64,000 nt of DNA from Actinobacteria bacterium OV320 (GTDB lineage: Bacteria > Actinomycetota > Actinomycetes > Streptomycetales > Streptomycetaceae). Under the pieces are notes generated by a model. It saw only the letters and a program-made list of their open reading frames with translations, ran no database searches and had not been told where the DNA came from. The stretch's first letter is position 1, and each line of letters starts with the position of its first letter. The stretch covers positions 1 through 64,000 of the forward strand of contig LJCX01000036.1 in assembly GCA_001298545.1 (NCBI GenBank), written 5' to 3'. A program made the position numbers and the translations under genes. Positions 9,197 through 17,080 of the stretch are shown one piece after another.

Positions 9197-10375
9197 TCAT
9201 CCTGCGGGGTTACGGGTGGCGCGGCCGCCTTTGGAGACGATGGTGGTGACGTTCATGCGCTTGCTGAGCCGGTAGGTCGTGAGCGGGCTGCCGCTGACCA
9301 TCTCCTTGTACGCGACGGCGCTCCGGCCGGTGAGGTGCAGGCGGCGGGGGGTTTCGTCGGCCTTGGTGAACTGGATGACGGCGTCACGGCGGCCGAGGCT
9401 GACCGGTTGGTGGAAGTAGCCGAAGCGGAACGGCTTGACGGCCTTGCCGCGCACGAGCTGCGCGATGGCGTCGGCGGTGTACTGGGCGGTGGGCAGGCCG
9501 CTCTGGCAGCTGCCGTGGATCTGTCCCCAGGCCAGACGGACGGCGGCGGCGTCGCCGATGGCGTGGATGTCCGGGTGGGAAACCGAACGCAGGGTGGCGT
9601 CGACCAGGATGAGGCCGTGGTCGTCGGTGGCGATCCCGGCGTCGGCGGCGAGCGGCGACACCTTGACGCCGGTGGTCCACAGGCAGGCGTCCGAGGGGAC
9701 GAGCCGGCCGTCGGCCAGCTCGACGGCGTCGGGCAGCACCTTGGTGACGCGGGCGCCGGTCTCAACAGTGACGCCGAGGCGGTCCAGCGCGCCGTAGAGG
9801 TAGGCGCGGGCCTTGGGACCCAGCATGCCGCCGGGCTCGGCCAGGCTGATCAGCGTGACGTTCAGGCCAGGGTGGCTGTCGGCGATCTCGGTGGCCGCCT
9901 CGATGCCGGTCAGGCCGCCGCCGCAGACGGTGACCGTGCCGCCGGACACGGCGACCTCGGTGAGGCGCGTGGCAAACCGACCGGCGGTCTCCGGCTTGTC
10001 GAGGGTGAACGCGTGGACGTCGGCGCCGGGGACCTTGCCGGTGTCGGTCGAGCTGCCCAGCGCGTAGACGAGTGTGTCGTACCGGAGGGTCTTGGTGCCG
10101 TCGACGGTGATCCGCCGGGCCTCGGGCTCGATGGCGGTGGCGGTGCCCTGGACGAACGTGACGCCGGTACCGGCGAGCAGGTCGGGGATCTGATGGCCGG
10201 TCAGCTCCTGACCGGCAGCGAGCTGGTGCATCCGCAGCCGCTCGACGAACCGGCTCGACGGGTTGACCAGGGTGATCTTCACGTCGGTCCGGCGGGTGCG
10301 GGGGGCCAGCCGGATGGCGCTGAACAAGCCGGTGTAGCCGGCGCCGAGGACGACGATGTGCTGGCCGTTGTTCAT
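9197..10375 (-). CDS. NAD(P)/FAD-dependent oxidoreductase (NDH-2-like)
   Basis: 392-residue flavoprotein. ATG 10375 is chosen because GGGAG lies at good spacing; upstream in-frame codons look non-coding. The FAD-binding GxGxxG is HIVVLGAGYTGL (residues 5-16), the NAD(P) motif is VCGGGLTGIEAA near 150, and the second FAD motif is HAIGDAAA near 290. No membrane anchor is evident. It is probably co-transcribed with the downstream ECF41 sigma gene, and its upstream region carries a candidate ECF41 promoter and a CRP-type palindrome. The electron acceptor is unknown; a quinone is plausible for the family. Confidence 0.82.
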   Translation of the reverse strand: MNNGQHIVVLGAGYTGLFSAIRLAPRTRRTDVKITLVNPSSRFVERLRMHQLAAGQELTGHQIPDLLAGTGVTFVQGTATAIEPEARRITVDGTKTLRYDTLVYALGSSTDTGKVPGADVHAFTLDKPETAGRFATRLTEVAVSGGTVTVCGGGLTGIEAATEIADSHPGLNVTLISLAEPGGMLGPKARAYLYGALDRLGVTVETGARVTKVLPDAVELADGRLVPSDACLWTTGVKVSPLAADAGIATDDHGLILVDATLRSVSHPDIHAIGDAAAVRLAWGQIHGSCQSGLPTAQYTADAIAQLVRGKAVKPFRFGYFHQPVSLGRRDAVIQFTKADETPRRLHLTGRSAVAYKEMVSGSPLTTYRLSKRMNVTTIVSKGGRATRNPAG

Positions 10376-10424
10376 CGGATCTCCCAAGGTCGGGCACCGG
10401 CATCGGTGTCGGTGACGCCCATGG

Positions 10425-10451
10425 GACAAGCAACCCGCACCAGACGTGACA
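10425..10451 (-). promoter_or_regulatory. candidate ECF41-dependent promoter
   Basis: On the minus strand TGTCACG is followed after 16 bases by TGTC, about 50 bases before the oxidoreductase start. The motif known for ECF41 sigma factors is TGTCACA with CGTC; this copy differs at one position in each box but has the right spacing. Autoregulation through the downstream sigma gene is inferred. Confidence 0.5.
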
Positions 10452-10458
10452 GGCCGCA

Positions 10459-10478
10459 GATGTGATCCACGTCACATC
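10459..10478. promoter_or_regulatory. CRP-type palindrome upstream of oxidoreductase
   Basis: TGTGA-N6-TCACA with one extra symmetric GA/TC step each side, a perfect 7-6-7 inverted repeat. It fits both the classical CRP consensus and the GTG-N6-GNCAC form I recall for Streptomyces Crp. It lies just upstream of the candidate -35 box. That binding occurs is inference. Confidence 0.55.
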
Positions 10479-10563
10479 ATGAAGGACATTGGTGCGCTGC
10501 CCCAAGGAGATGCCGCGGCGCCACAGCCAGGTGTGGCCGACCTGTCCCGTCCGGCTGGGCTCG

Positions 10564-10860
10564 TTACGTGGCCAGCGGGTTCAGGAAGGTCAGCACGGAG
10601 GCGTCCTCTTCGATCAGCGGGACGAGGACGGCGTTGAAGGGGGCGCCGTACGGGGCGTTCAGGTGCGCCTGGAAGGCGTCCTCGTCCCGGTACGCCTCGA
10701 AGATCCAGAAGGCGCGCGCGTCGGCCGCCTTGGTGTAGACGTCGAAGGCGATGTTGCCCTCTTCCTCGCGCACCTTCAGGGCGTAGTCGCCGATCAGACG
10801 GGCGACCTCGTCCTCAGCTCCCTCGCGGGCGGTGAACTCGGCGAGCAGGGTCTTCTTCAC
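10564..10860 (-). CDS. putative quinol monooxygenase (ABM family)
   Basis: 98-residue protein, GTG 10860, with AAGGAGA eight bases upstream. Length and pattern (KKTLLAEFTAREG at the start, FDVYTKAADARAFWIFEAY in the middle, alternating beta strands) match small dimeric alpha/beta-barrel monooxygenases of the YgiN type, which oxidise quinols or polyketide aromatics without a cofactor. It lies between the GH32 gene and the oxidoreductase, both on the same strand, but the gaps (43 and 188 bases) make operon membership uncertain. Confidence 0.78.
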   Translation of the reverse strand: MKKTLLAEFTAREGAEDEVARLIGDYALKVREEEGNIAFDVYTKAADARAFWIFEAYRDEDAFQAHLNAPYGAPFNAVLVPLIEEDASVLTFLNPLAT

Positions 10861-10903
10861 GGTCTGGTTCTCCTTGTCAGTGGCGCACGGTCAGTCTCAG
10901 GGG

Positions 10904-13465
10904 TCACTCGTGGGCGGAGCCGAGGTGCCAGACAACGGCCTTGTCCAGTTTCACCGAGCCGTTCTCGGCGAAGACCTGCACTCCCTGGCTGGCGGGGTCG
11001 GGGAAGATCTGGTCGGTGATCACGGACTCGCCGCTGCCGCCGAAGACCTCGACGGACGACCAGTCGACGAGGATCCGCAGCTTCACCTTGCCGTTCTCGG
11101 CCTTCAGCGGTGCGGTCTGGATGCCGGGGAAGGTGCTGTTGAAGTCGACGGCGCCGGAGCGGGTGCGGTCGACGTACAGCTCCTGCGTCGTGGCGTCGTA
11201 GCCGATGACGGTCTCCTCACCAGCGGCTCCCGTGCGTACCTTCAGACCGAACCGGTCGGCGTCCTCGAGGGAGAACGTCGCCTCGATGTCGAGCGCCTTG
11301 CCCTGGGCCGCGGGACCGATCAGTGTCTCGGAGGTGTTCTTGACGGTGACGCCGGACGCAGACACCGCGTTCGGCTGCCGCAGGGACGTCACGCTGTTCA
11401 CGGGCTCGCCGGTCAGCCGGATACGGCCGTCGACCGTACGCAGGGCCATCTCCCGGGGGACGCTCTGCGCGCCGCGCCAGGGTGACGTGGGGACGACCCC
11501 GCCGTAGTCCCAGTTGTTCATCCAGCCGATCATGTACCGCTTGCCGCCCGGCGCGTCCTCCCAGGACACCGCCGCGTAGTAGTCCTTGCCGTGGTCGACC
11601 CAGTCGGCGCGTTGCACGACGGACTCCGCGGCCGTGTCGGCGGCGGTGAACCGGTCGGCGAGGAGGTGGCCCCAGCCGGCGGTGTTCATGTCGACGATCT
11701 GGATCCGCGCCTGCTTGCCGGCGTAGGGGCGCATGTCGAAGGAGGCCCAGTCCAGGGTCTCGCTGTTGGAGCCGGTGGCGCTGCGGACGACCTTGCCGTC
11801 GACGATCAGGTTGACGGCCGTCTCCTGGGAGACGGGCTGAGCCCGGGTGTCCGAGAGCATGATGTGGTCGACGTTCAGGTGGCCCCAGCCGCCGCTGTTG
11901 TCGTCGACGATCTTGATCTGCGCCTTCTTGCCGGCGAGATCCTTGACGTCCCAGGAGGCCCAGTCGAGCGCCTCGCCGTCCTGTCCGGTGGTGCTGCGGA
12001 CCACGTTGCCGTCGACGAGCAGTTCGACCGCGGTCGGGTGGTCGGAACCGGTGGGGTGGCTGCCGCCGCCCACAAGGAAGTTGACGTAGTCCTTGTCGAG
12101 CGTGAACTCGGGCGAGGTGAGGGTGCCGGTGGTGGTGTCGCCGTCCAGGTAGCTGTTGACCAGGCCGTCGCCCAGGAAGCCGGAGACTTCCTGCTGGTTG
12201 GCGAGGGTGCCGGTGGCTGGTGAGGTGCCGAAGGCGTCCCCGGTCGCCGTCCAGTCGCCGTAGGTGCCGCCCTCGAAGTCGGCGATGACCGTGCCCGCGG
12301 GCGGCGGGCCCTGTTCCATGACGGTTCCGTCGACGTGCGGGTGCCGACCACCACCGACCTTGAAGTTCAGGTACTTGCTGTCGACGGTGAAGGAGGGCGA
12401 GGTCAGGGTGCCGGTGGAGGCGTCGCCCGAGTGGAAGCTGTTGGCGAGACCCTTGCCGTCGTAGCCGGAGACGGCCCCCTGTCCGTCCACCGCCCCTGCG
12501 GCCGGCGCGGTACCGAACGCGGTGCCCGTCGCCGTCCACGAGCCGAAGTCGGTGCCCTCGAAGTCCTGCACCACCGTGCCGGTGGGCGGGGTGTAGGTGC
12601 CCTTGTCCTCGGCGGTGAACTTGGTGCCGTCGAAGTCGCCGACGAAGTACTGGGCGGCCGAACCGCCCGCGATGCCACCGGGGTTGATGTTGACGACCAG
12701 CACCCACTTGATCTTCTTCCCGTTCCCGTCGACCGCCAGGGGGAACAGGTCGGGGCACTCCCACACCCCTCCCGTCGCGCCGGACGGCCCGAACTCGCTC
12801 TGCAGCGTCCAGTCCTTGAGGTTCTTGGACGAGTAGAACCGCACCTTGTGCTCGGCGGACATCGACACCGTCATCAGCCAGCTCTTCGTCGGCGCGTACC
12901 ACTGGACCTTGGGGTCGCGGAAGTCCTTGGAGCCGATGTCGATGACGGGATTGCCCTGATACCTGGTCCAGGTGCGGCCGCGGTCGGTGCTGTAGGCGAG
13001 CGACTGCGCCTGGATGCCCGTGTCCTTCTTGTGGCTGGTGTAGATCGCCACCATGGGCGGGTTGTTCTTCGTGCCGAAGCCAGTGGTGTTGTCCCGGTCG
13101 ACGACCGCGCTGCCGGAGAACACCATCTCCTCGTCGTCGTGCGACAGGGCGAGCGGCAGCTGCTTCCAGCGCACGAGATCCTTGCTGACGGCGTGGCCCC
13201 AGGACATGTCGCCCCAGGAGTTGCCGTTGGGGTTGTACTGGTAGAAGAGGTGGTACTCGCCCTTGTAGTACACGAGACCGTTGGGGTCGTTCATCCAGTT
13301 CTTCTCCGGCGTGAAGTGGAACTGGGGCCGGTAGGTCTCGGAGTACGGAGGGGTGTCGGCGGCTACGGCCTGGGGGGCGAGCGGGGCCGCGGACAGGGCG
13401 CAGACGGTCGCCACCGCCGCGGTCATCCGTGTGCGGGCATGCCGGGATACGCGTCCAGAGCTCAT
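10904..13465 (-). CDS. secreted GH32 fructan hydrolase (levanase-like) with nested inserted domains
   Basis: 853-residue exoenzyme. ATG 13465 has AGGAG six bases upstream. The signal peptide ends near residue 36 (AVAA). The GH32 propeller has the nucleophile in WMNDPNG (D60), the transition-state Asp in FRDP (D184) and the acid/base Glu in WECPD (E236). A large insert (about 296-612) lies between propeller strands. It consists of one DFEG...GWGHL module split by a complete second copy (about 391-545). The propeller resumes at DWVDHGKDYYAAVSWED, and a C-terminal beta-sandwich follows from about 690. It cleaves beta-fructofuranosyl links in levan, inulin or sucrose. LacI-type operators lie upstream at 13575-13604. 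It works with the adjacent kinase and transporter. Confidence 0.9.
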   Translation of the reverse strand: MSSGRVSRHARTRMTAAVATVCALSAAPLAPQAVAADTPPYSETYRPQFHFTPEKNWMNDPNGLVYYKGEYHLFYQYNPNGNSWGDMSWGHAVSKDLVRWKQLPLALSHDDEEMVFSGSAVVDRDNTTGFGTKNNPPMVAIYTSHKKDTGIQAQSLAYSTDRGRTWTRYQGNPVIDIGSKDFRDPKVQWYAPTKSWLMTVSMSAEHKVRFYSSKNLKDWTLQSEFGPSGATGGVWECPDLFPLAVDGNGKKIKWVLVVNINPGGIAGGSAAQYFVGDFDGTKFTAEDKGTYTPPTGTVVQDFEGTDFGSWTATGTAFGTAPAAGAVDGQGAVSGYDGKGLANSFHSGDASTGTLTSPSFTVDSKYLNFKVGGGRHPHVDGTVMEQGPPPAGTVIADFEGGTYGDWTATGDAFGTSPATGTLANQQEVSGFLGDGLVNSYLDGDTTTGTLTSPEFTLDKDYVNFLVGGGSHPTGSDHPTAVELLVDGNVVRSTTGQDGEALDWASWDVKDLAGKKAQIKIVDDNSGGWGHLNVDHIMLSDTRAQPVSQETAVNLIVDGKVVRSATGSNSETLDWASFDMRPYAGKQARIQIVDMNTAGWGHLLADRFTAADTAAESVVQRADWVDHGKDYYAAVSWEDAPGGKRYMIGWMNNWDYGGVVPTSPWRGAQSVPREMALRTVDGRIRLTGEPVNSVTSLRQPNAVSASGVTVKNTSETLIGPAAQGKALDIEATFSLEDADRFGLKVRTGAAGEETVIGYDATTQELYVDRTRSGAVDFNSTFPGIQTAPLKAENGKVKLRILVDWSSVEVFGGSGESVITDQIFPDPASQGVQVFAENGSVKLDKAVVWHLGSAHE

Positions 13466-13574
13466 GATGTCTCCTGTGCTGCGGCCGTCCGGGCAGCGAG
13501 GCCTGCTGCCCGGCGCGGATCCGGCCGAAAAAGTGACGCCTTGCCGGCCCGTCGTCCACGACACCGGCGAGGAG

Positions 13575-13604
13575 TGTCATCGTTGACTTGTGTCATCGAT
13601 GACA
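13575..13604. promoter_or_regulatory. paired LacI-type operators upstream of GH32
   Basis: TGTCATCGATGACA (13591-13604) is a perfect 14-bp palindrome with the central CG typical of LacI-family sites. A degenerate copy, TGTCATCGTTGACT, starts exactly 16 bases earlier at 13575. The same two-site, 16-base arrangement occurs at 14829-14858, which identifies the likely binding sites of the LacI protein at 17990. Confidence 0.8.
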
Positions 13605-13686
13605 CCGAGTGGCCCGATGATGGGGCAACCCGGCCCGTGCGTCAACGGTCAGGCCGTGATGTCCTGCCGAGCGGCATGCTCGCCCG

Positions 13687-14649
13687 TCAGGCGCGGTCGG
13701 CTGCGGCGAACTTCGCCAGCTGGCTCTGCCACGGCGGGTTCGGGCCGACAACAGAGCAGGTCAGGGCCGCTACGCGGGTGCCGAAGCGGCAGGCTTCCGC
13801 CACGTCGTCCAAGCAGAGTTCCGTCAGCCGGCCCCCCAGGAGCCCACGAGCGCCGAGGTGGTGCAGCAGTCCGGCGGTGAAGGAGTCGCCTGCCCCGACC
13901 GTGTCGGCGACGCTCGTCGAGACGGCGGGCACCTGGACCCGTTCGCCGTCGAGCGAGGCCAGGACACCGTCGGCACCGCGCGTGATCACGACGAGCCGCG
14001 CCCCGGCCGCGTGCCAGATGTCGCACGCCCGCTCGGGCGGGGTGCCCGGCAGCAGGAGTTCCAGGTCGTCCTCGCTCAGCCGCAGCACGTCGGCGAGGCC
14101 GCACCAGTGCGCCAGGCGGGCCCGGTAGATGTCCGGATGGACCAGCAGTGGCCGGACGTTGGGGTCGATGCTGATCGTCGCGTGAGGAGCCGCGGCCGCC
14201 AGGAAGTCCTCGACCACCGACGCGCCGGGCTGCCGGACCAGGGCCAGTGATCCGGTGTGCAGACAGGCGGTTTCGGACAGGTCGACGTGCGCCAGTTCCT
14301 CGGGCGTCCACTGCCAGTCTGCGGTGTTCTGGGCGTGGAACGAGAACGCGGCCTGCCCCTGGGCGTCCAGCTCCGCCACGGCCAGGGTGCTGGGCTCCGC
14401 GGCCTGGACGGCGTCCGACAGGTCCACCCCCGACGCCTGGAGATGGGCACGGAACAGGCGGCCGAACACGTCGCCCGACAGGCGCGCGAGGAAGCGGGCG
14501 GGGGTACCGAGACGGGCCAGGGACACCGCCGTGTTCGCAGGTCCGCCGCCCGGCAGTACACGTAGGGCGAGTTCGTTCGAGGTGTTCGCGGGTTCGGCGA
14601 ACGCGTCCGCGACGCATTCCCCCAGGACGGTGATCTGACGCCGGTTCAT
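13687..14649 (-). CDS. PfkB-family carbohydrate kinase (probable fructokinase)
   Basis: 320-residue ribokinase/PfkB-family enzyme, ATG 14649; the upstream repeat-encoded frame is not used. Signature 1 is GGGPANTAVSLARLG (about 35-50). Signature 2 is DTVGAGDSFTAGLL near 250, with the anion-hole GAGD and catalytic Asp. It phosphorylates a furanose sugar with ATP. Given the GH32 enzyme downstream on the same strand and the divergent transporter, fructose is the likeliest substrate. Its start faces the paired LacI operators at 14829-14858. Substrate is inferred from context. Confidence 0.83.
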   Translation of the reverse strand: MNRRQITVLGECVADAFAEPANTSNELALRVLPGGGPANTAVSLARLGTPARFLARLSGDVFGRLFRAHLQASGVDLSDAVQAAEPSTLAVAELDAQGQAAFSFHAQNTADWQWTPEELAHVDLSETACLHTGSLALVRQPGASVVEDFLAAAAPHATISIDPNVRPLLVHPDIYRARLAHWCGLADVLRLSEDDLELLLPGTPPERACDIWHAAGARLVVITRGADGVLASLDGERVQVPAVSTSVADTVGAGDSFTAGLLHHLGARGLLGGRLTELCLDDVAEACRFGTRVAALTCSVVGPNPPWQSQLAKFAAADRA

Positions 14650-14667
14650 GGGCTGCTCTTCTCTGAC

Positions 14668-14703
14668 GGGCGTACGGGGCGTACCGGGCGTACGGGGCGT
14701 GCC
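14668..14703. repeat. 9-bp tandem repeat, four copies
   Basis: Four consecutive units of GGGCGTACS (last unit GGGCGTGCC) in the leader between the kinase start and the LacI operators. They leave an in-frame run of TPRTPG codons on the minus strand that is probably untranslated. Confidence 0.8.
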
Positions 14704-14828
14704 GGTCACGCGGGAAGGCGGCTGCCGGACAGCCGGGGTGGGCGGCGGCCACGGATGTTTGCCGATTTGTGACGAGCGCGGGGCATTGACGTTTCCGGGA
14801 GACGGAGTCCATCATCCTCGCCAGGCAG

Positions 14829-14858
14829 TGTCAACGATGACATAAGTCAACGATGACA
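14829..14858. promoter_or_regulatory. paired LacI-type operators between kinase and ABC operon
   Basis: TGTCAACGATGACA (14829-14842) and a copy starting with A instead of T (14845-14858) are separated start-to-start by 16 bases, as at the GH32 promoter. They lie between the divergent kinase and substrate-binding-protein genes, so one regulator can shut off both directions. Confidence 0.8.
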
Positions 14859-14918
14859 CCCCGGGCGGCATGCTCTGATCCCTACTTCGTGCCGCTCGCT
14901 ATCCCACAGGAGTCGATC

Positions 14919-15935
14919 ATGTCTCGCACCACTCGCCTGTCCTCCTCCCTCCTCAGAGCCGCCGCGGTCACGGGCGTCGCGGCACTCACCCTGACGGCCT
15001 GCGGGTCCGGCTCAGGATCGGGCTCCACGAGCTCCGGCTCGGGCGAGGTGAAAGTCGGTCTGATCACCAAGACCGACACCAACCCGTTCTTCGTGAAGAT
15101 GAAGGAGGGCGCGGAGAAGGCCGCCAAGGAGAACGGTGCCCAACTGTCCACCGCGGCGGGCAAGTTCGACGGGGACAACGCCGGGCAGGTCACCGCCATC
15201 GAGAACATGGTGGCCGCGGGGGTGAAGGGCATCCTGATCACCCCGAGCGACTCCAAGGCGATCGTGCCCGCGATCCAGAAGGCCCGTGCCAAGGGTGTCC
15301 TGGTCATCGCACTGGACACCCCGACCGATCCGGAGAGCGCGGTCGACGCCCTCTTCGCCACCGACAACCTCAAGGCCGGCCAGCTGATCGGCGAGTACGC
15401 CAAGGCCGCCATGAAGGGCAAGACGGCGAAGATAGCCGCCCTCGACCTGGCGCCGGGCGTCTCCGTCGGCGTACAGCGACACAACGGCTTCCTCAAGGGC
15501 TTCGGCGCCACCGACAAGGACGTCGTGTGCGCCCAGGACACCGGCGGCGACCAGGCCAAGGGCCAGACCGCGATGGAGAACTGCCTCCAGAAGTCACCCG
15601 ACATCAACGTCGTCTACACCATCAACGAACCGGCGGCCCTGGGCGCGTACACCGCGCTGAAGGCCAAGGGCCGGGAGAAGGACGTCCTGATCGTCTCCGT
15701 CGACGGCGGATGCACCGGCACCCAGGCCGTCAAGGACGGCAAGATCGCCGCGACTTCGCAGCAGTACCCGCTGAAGATGGCCGCCGAGGGCGTCAAGGCA
15801 GTCGTGACATACGCCAAGGACGGCAAGAAGGCGTCCGGTTACACCGACACCGGGGTCACGCTGATCACCGACAAGGCGCAGGCCGGGGTCACGTCGAAGG
15901 ACACCGCCTTCGGCCTGGAGAACTGCTGGGGCTGA
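14919..15935 (+). CDS. sugar ABC transporter substrate-binding lipoprotein
   Basis: 338-residue lipoprotein. ATG 14919 has CAGGAG eight bases upstream; the 5' extension of the frame runs into the operators. The signal ends in a lipobox, LTAC, with lipidated Cys at 28, followed by a Gly/Ser linker. The mature part is a periplasmic-binding-protein class I fold (Peripla_BP_4): VGLITKTDTNPFFVKM start, ILITPSDSKAIVPAI hinge and NEPAALGAYTAL. It captures a monosaccharide outside the membrane. It resembles FrcB/RbsB-type proteins, and fructose is the likely ligand from the neighbourhood. Confidence 0.88.
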   Translation: MSRTTRLSSSLLRAAAVTGVAALTLTACGSGSGSGSTSSGSGEVKVGLITKTDTNPFFVKMKEGAEKAAKENGAQLSTAAGKFDGDNAGQVTAIENMVAAGVKGILITPSDSKAIVPAIQKARAKGVLVIALDTPTDPESAVDALFATDNLKAGQLIGEYAKAAMKGKTAKIAALDLAPGVSVGVQRHNGFLKGFGATDKDVVCAQDTGGDQAKGQTAMENCLQKSPDINVVYTINEPAALGAYTALKAKGREKDVLIVSVDGGCTGTQAVKDGKIAATSQQYPLKMAAEGVKAVVTYAKDGKKASGYTDTGVTLITDKAQAGVTSKDTAFGLENCWG

Positions 15936-15955
15936 GACCCCAGGACCGTACGACA

Positions 15956-15979
15956 CCGCCACCCCACTCAGCGGGGCGG
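15956..15979 (+). terminator. hairpin between binding protein and permease genes
   Basis: CCCC/GGGG stem extended by ACCG/CGGT around a small bulge, in the 149-base gap after the binding-protein stop and before the permease. No U-run follows. Such hairpins usually stabilise or attenuate, so that the binding protein is made in excess of the membrane parts. Confidence 0.45.
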
Positions 15980-16084
15980 TCGGCCCACCTCCCCGACCGG
16001 GGACGGCCGCCCCCCTTGTCCCGTCGGCGGGGCTTCTGCCCTCGTCCTCCGACAAGGACATCTGTCTTCCGACAAGGACTTCGC

Positions 16085-17080
16085 ATGACAGCCACGACAA
16101 CGCCGTACTCGGAGCTCAAGGCACCGACCACGGCCCGCAGACTGCTCACGGCGCCGACCACCGGACCCCTGGCAGCCCTCCTCCTGGCCTGCGCCTTCTT
16201 CTCCTTCTCGACCGACCAGTTCCTGACCGGCGGGAACTTCTCGCTGATCGTGCAACAGGTCATGGTCGTGGGCACCCTCGCGATCGGGCAGACCCTGATC
16301 ATCCTCACGGCGGGGATCGACCTGTCGTGCGGGGCCGTGATGGCGTTCGGCAGCATCGTGATCGCCAAGATGGCCGCCGAGGGCTCCCTGCCCCCGCTCC
16401 TCGCCATCGCCCTGGGCCTGGCGGTCTGCGGCGGGTTCGGTCTGCTCAACGGGCTGCTGGTGCAGAAGATCCCGCTGCCGCCGTTCATCGTCACCCTCGG
16501 CATGCTCAACGTGGCGTTCGCGCTGACCCACATCTACTCCGAGGAGCAGACGGTCACCAACCTGCCCGGCCCGCTGACAGCCCTCGGAGAGACCTTCCCG
16601 CTGGGCCACACGGACATCACGTACGGCTCCCTCGTCACGATCGCTCTGTTCCTCGTCCTCGCCTACGCGCTGAGCAGCACCGGGTGGGGCCGGCACGTGT
16701 ACGCCCTGGGCAACAGCGCCGAGGCCGCCCGGCTGAACGGCATCCGCACCTCCCGCCTCACCATCGGCATCTACACCGTCGCCGGCCTGCTCTACGGCAT
16801 CGCCGCCCTGCTGCTCATCTCCCGCACCGGAGTCGGCGACCCGCAGGCGGGGCAGACCGACAACCTCGACAGCATCACCGCCGTGGTCCTCGGCGGCACC
16901 AGCCTCTTCGGCGGACGCGGCTCGGTCCTGGGCACCTTCATCGGCGTCCTCATCGTCGGCGTGTTCCGCAACGGCCTCCAGCTGATGGGCGTCGCCTCCA
17001 TCTACCAGACCCTGATCACCGGAGTCCTGGTCATCCTCGCGGTGACCGTCGACCAGCTCTCCCGGAAGAAGGCACGATGA
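16085..17080 (+). CDS. sugar ABC transporter permease
   Basis: 331-residue integral-membrane protein of the RbsC/FrcC type (BPD_transp_2), ATG 16085. It has eight to ten hydrophobic segments, the conserved AGIDLSCGAVMAFGS early loop, the cytoplasmic GWGRHVYALGNSAEAARLNGI coupling loop and VVLGGTSLFGGRGSVLGT near the end. A 12-base direct repeat containing TCCGACAAGGAC precedes the start; the second copy carries the ribosome binding site. Its stop overlaps the ATPase start by 4 bases (ATGA). It forms the channel for the sugar delivered by the lipoprotein. Confidence 0.88.
   Translation: MTATTTPYSELKAPTTARRLLTAPTTGPLAALLLACAFFSFSTDQFLTGGNFSLIVQQVMVVGTLAIGQTLIILTAGIDLSCGAVMAFGSIVIAKMAAEGSLPPLLAIALGLAVCGGFGLLNGLLVQKIPLPPFIVTLGMLNVAFALTHIYSEEQTVTNLPGPLTALGETFPLGHTDITYGSLVTIALFLVLAYALSSTGWGRHVYALGNSAEAARLNGIRTSRLTIGIYTVAGLLYGIAALLLISRTGVGDPQAGQTDNLDSITAVVLGGTSLFGGRGSVLGTFIGVLIVGVFRNGLQLMGVASIYQTLITGVLVILAVTVDQLSRKKAR

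Noticed and set aside
14853..14918. Upstream extension of the sugar-binding lipoprotein
   Set aside because: It would overlap an operator and precede a normal lipoprotein signal peptide; ATG 14919 has a good ribosome binding site.
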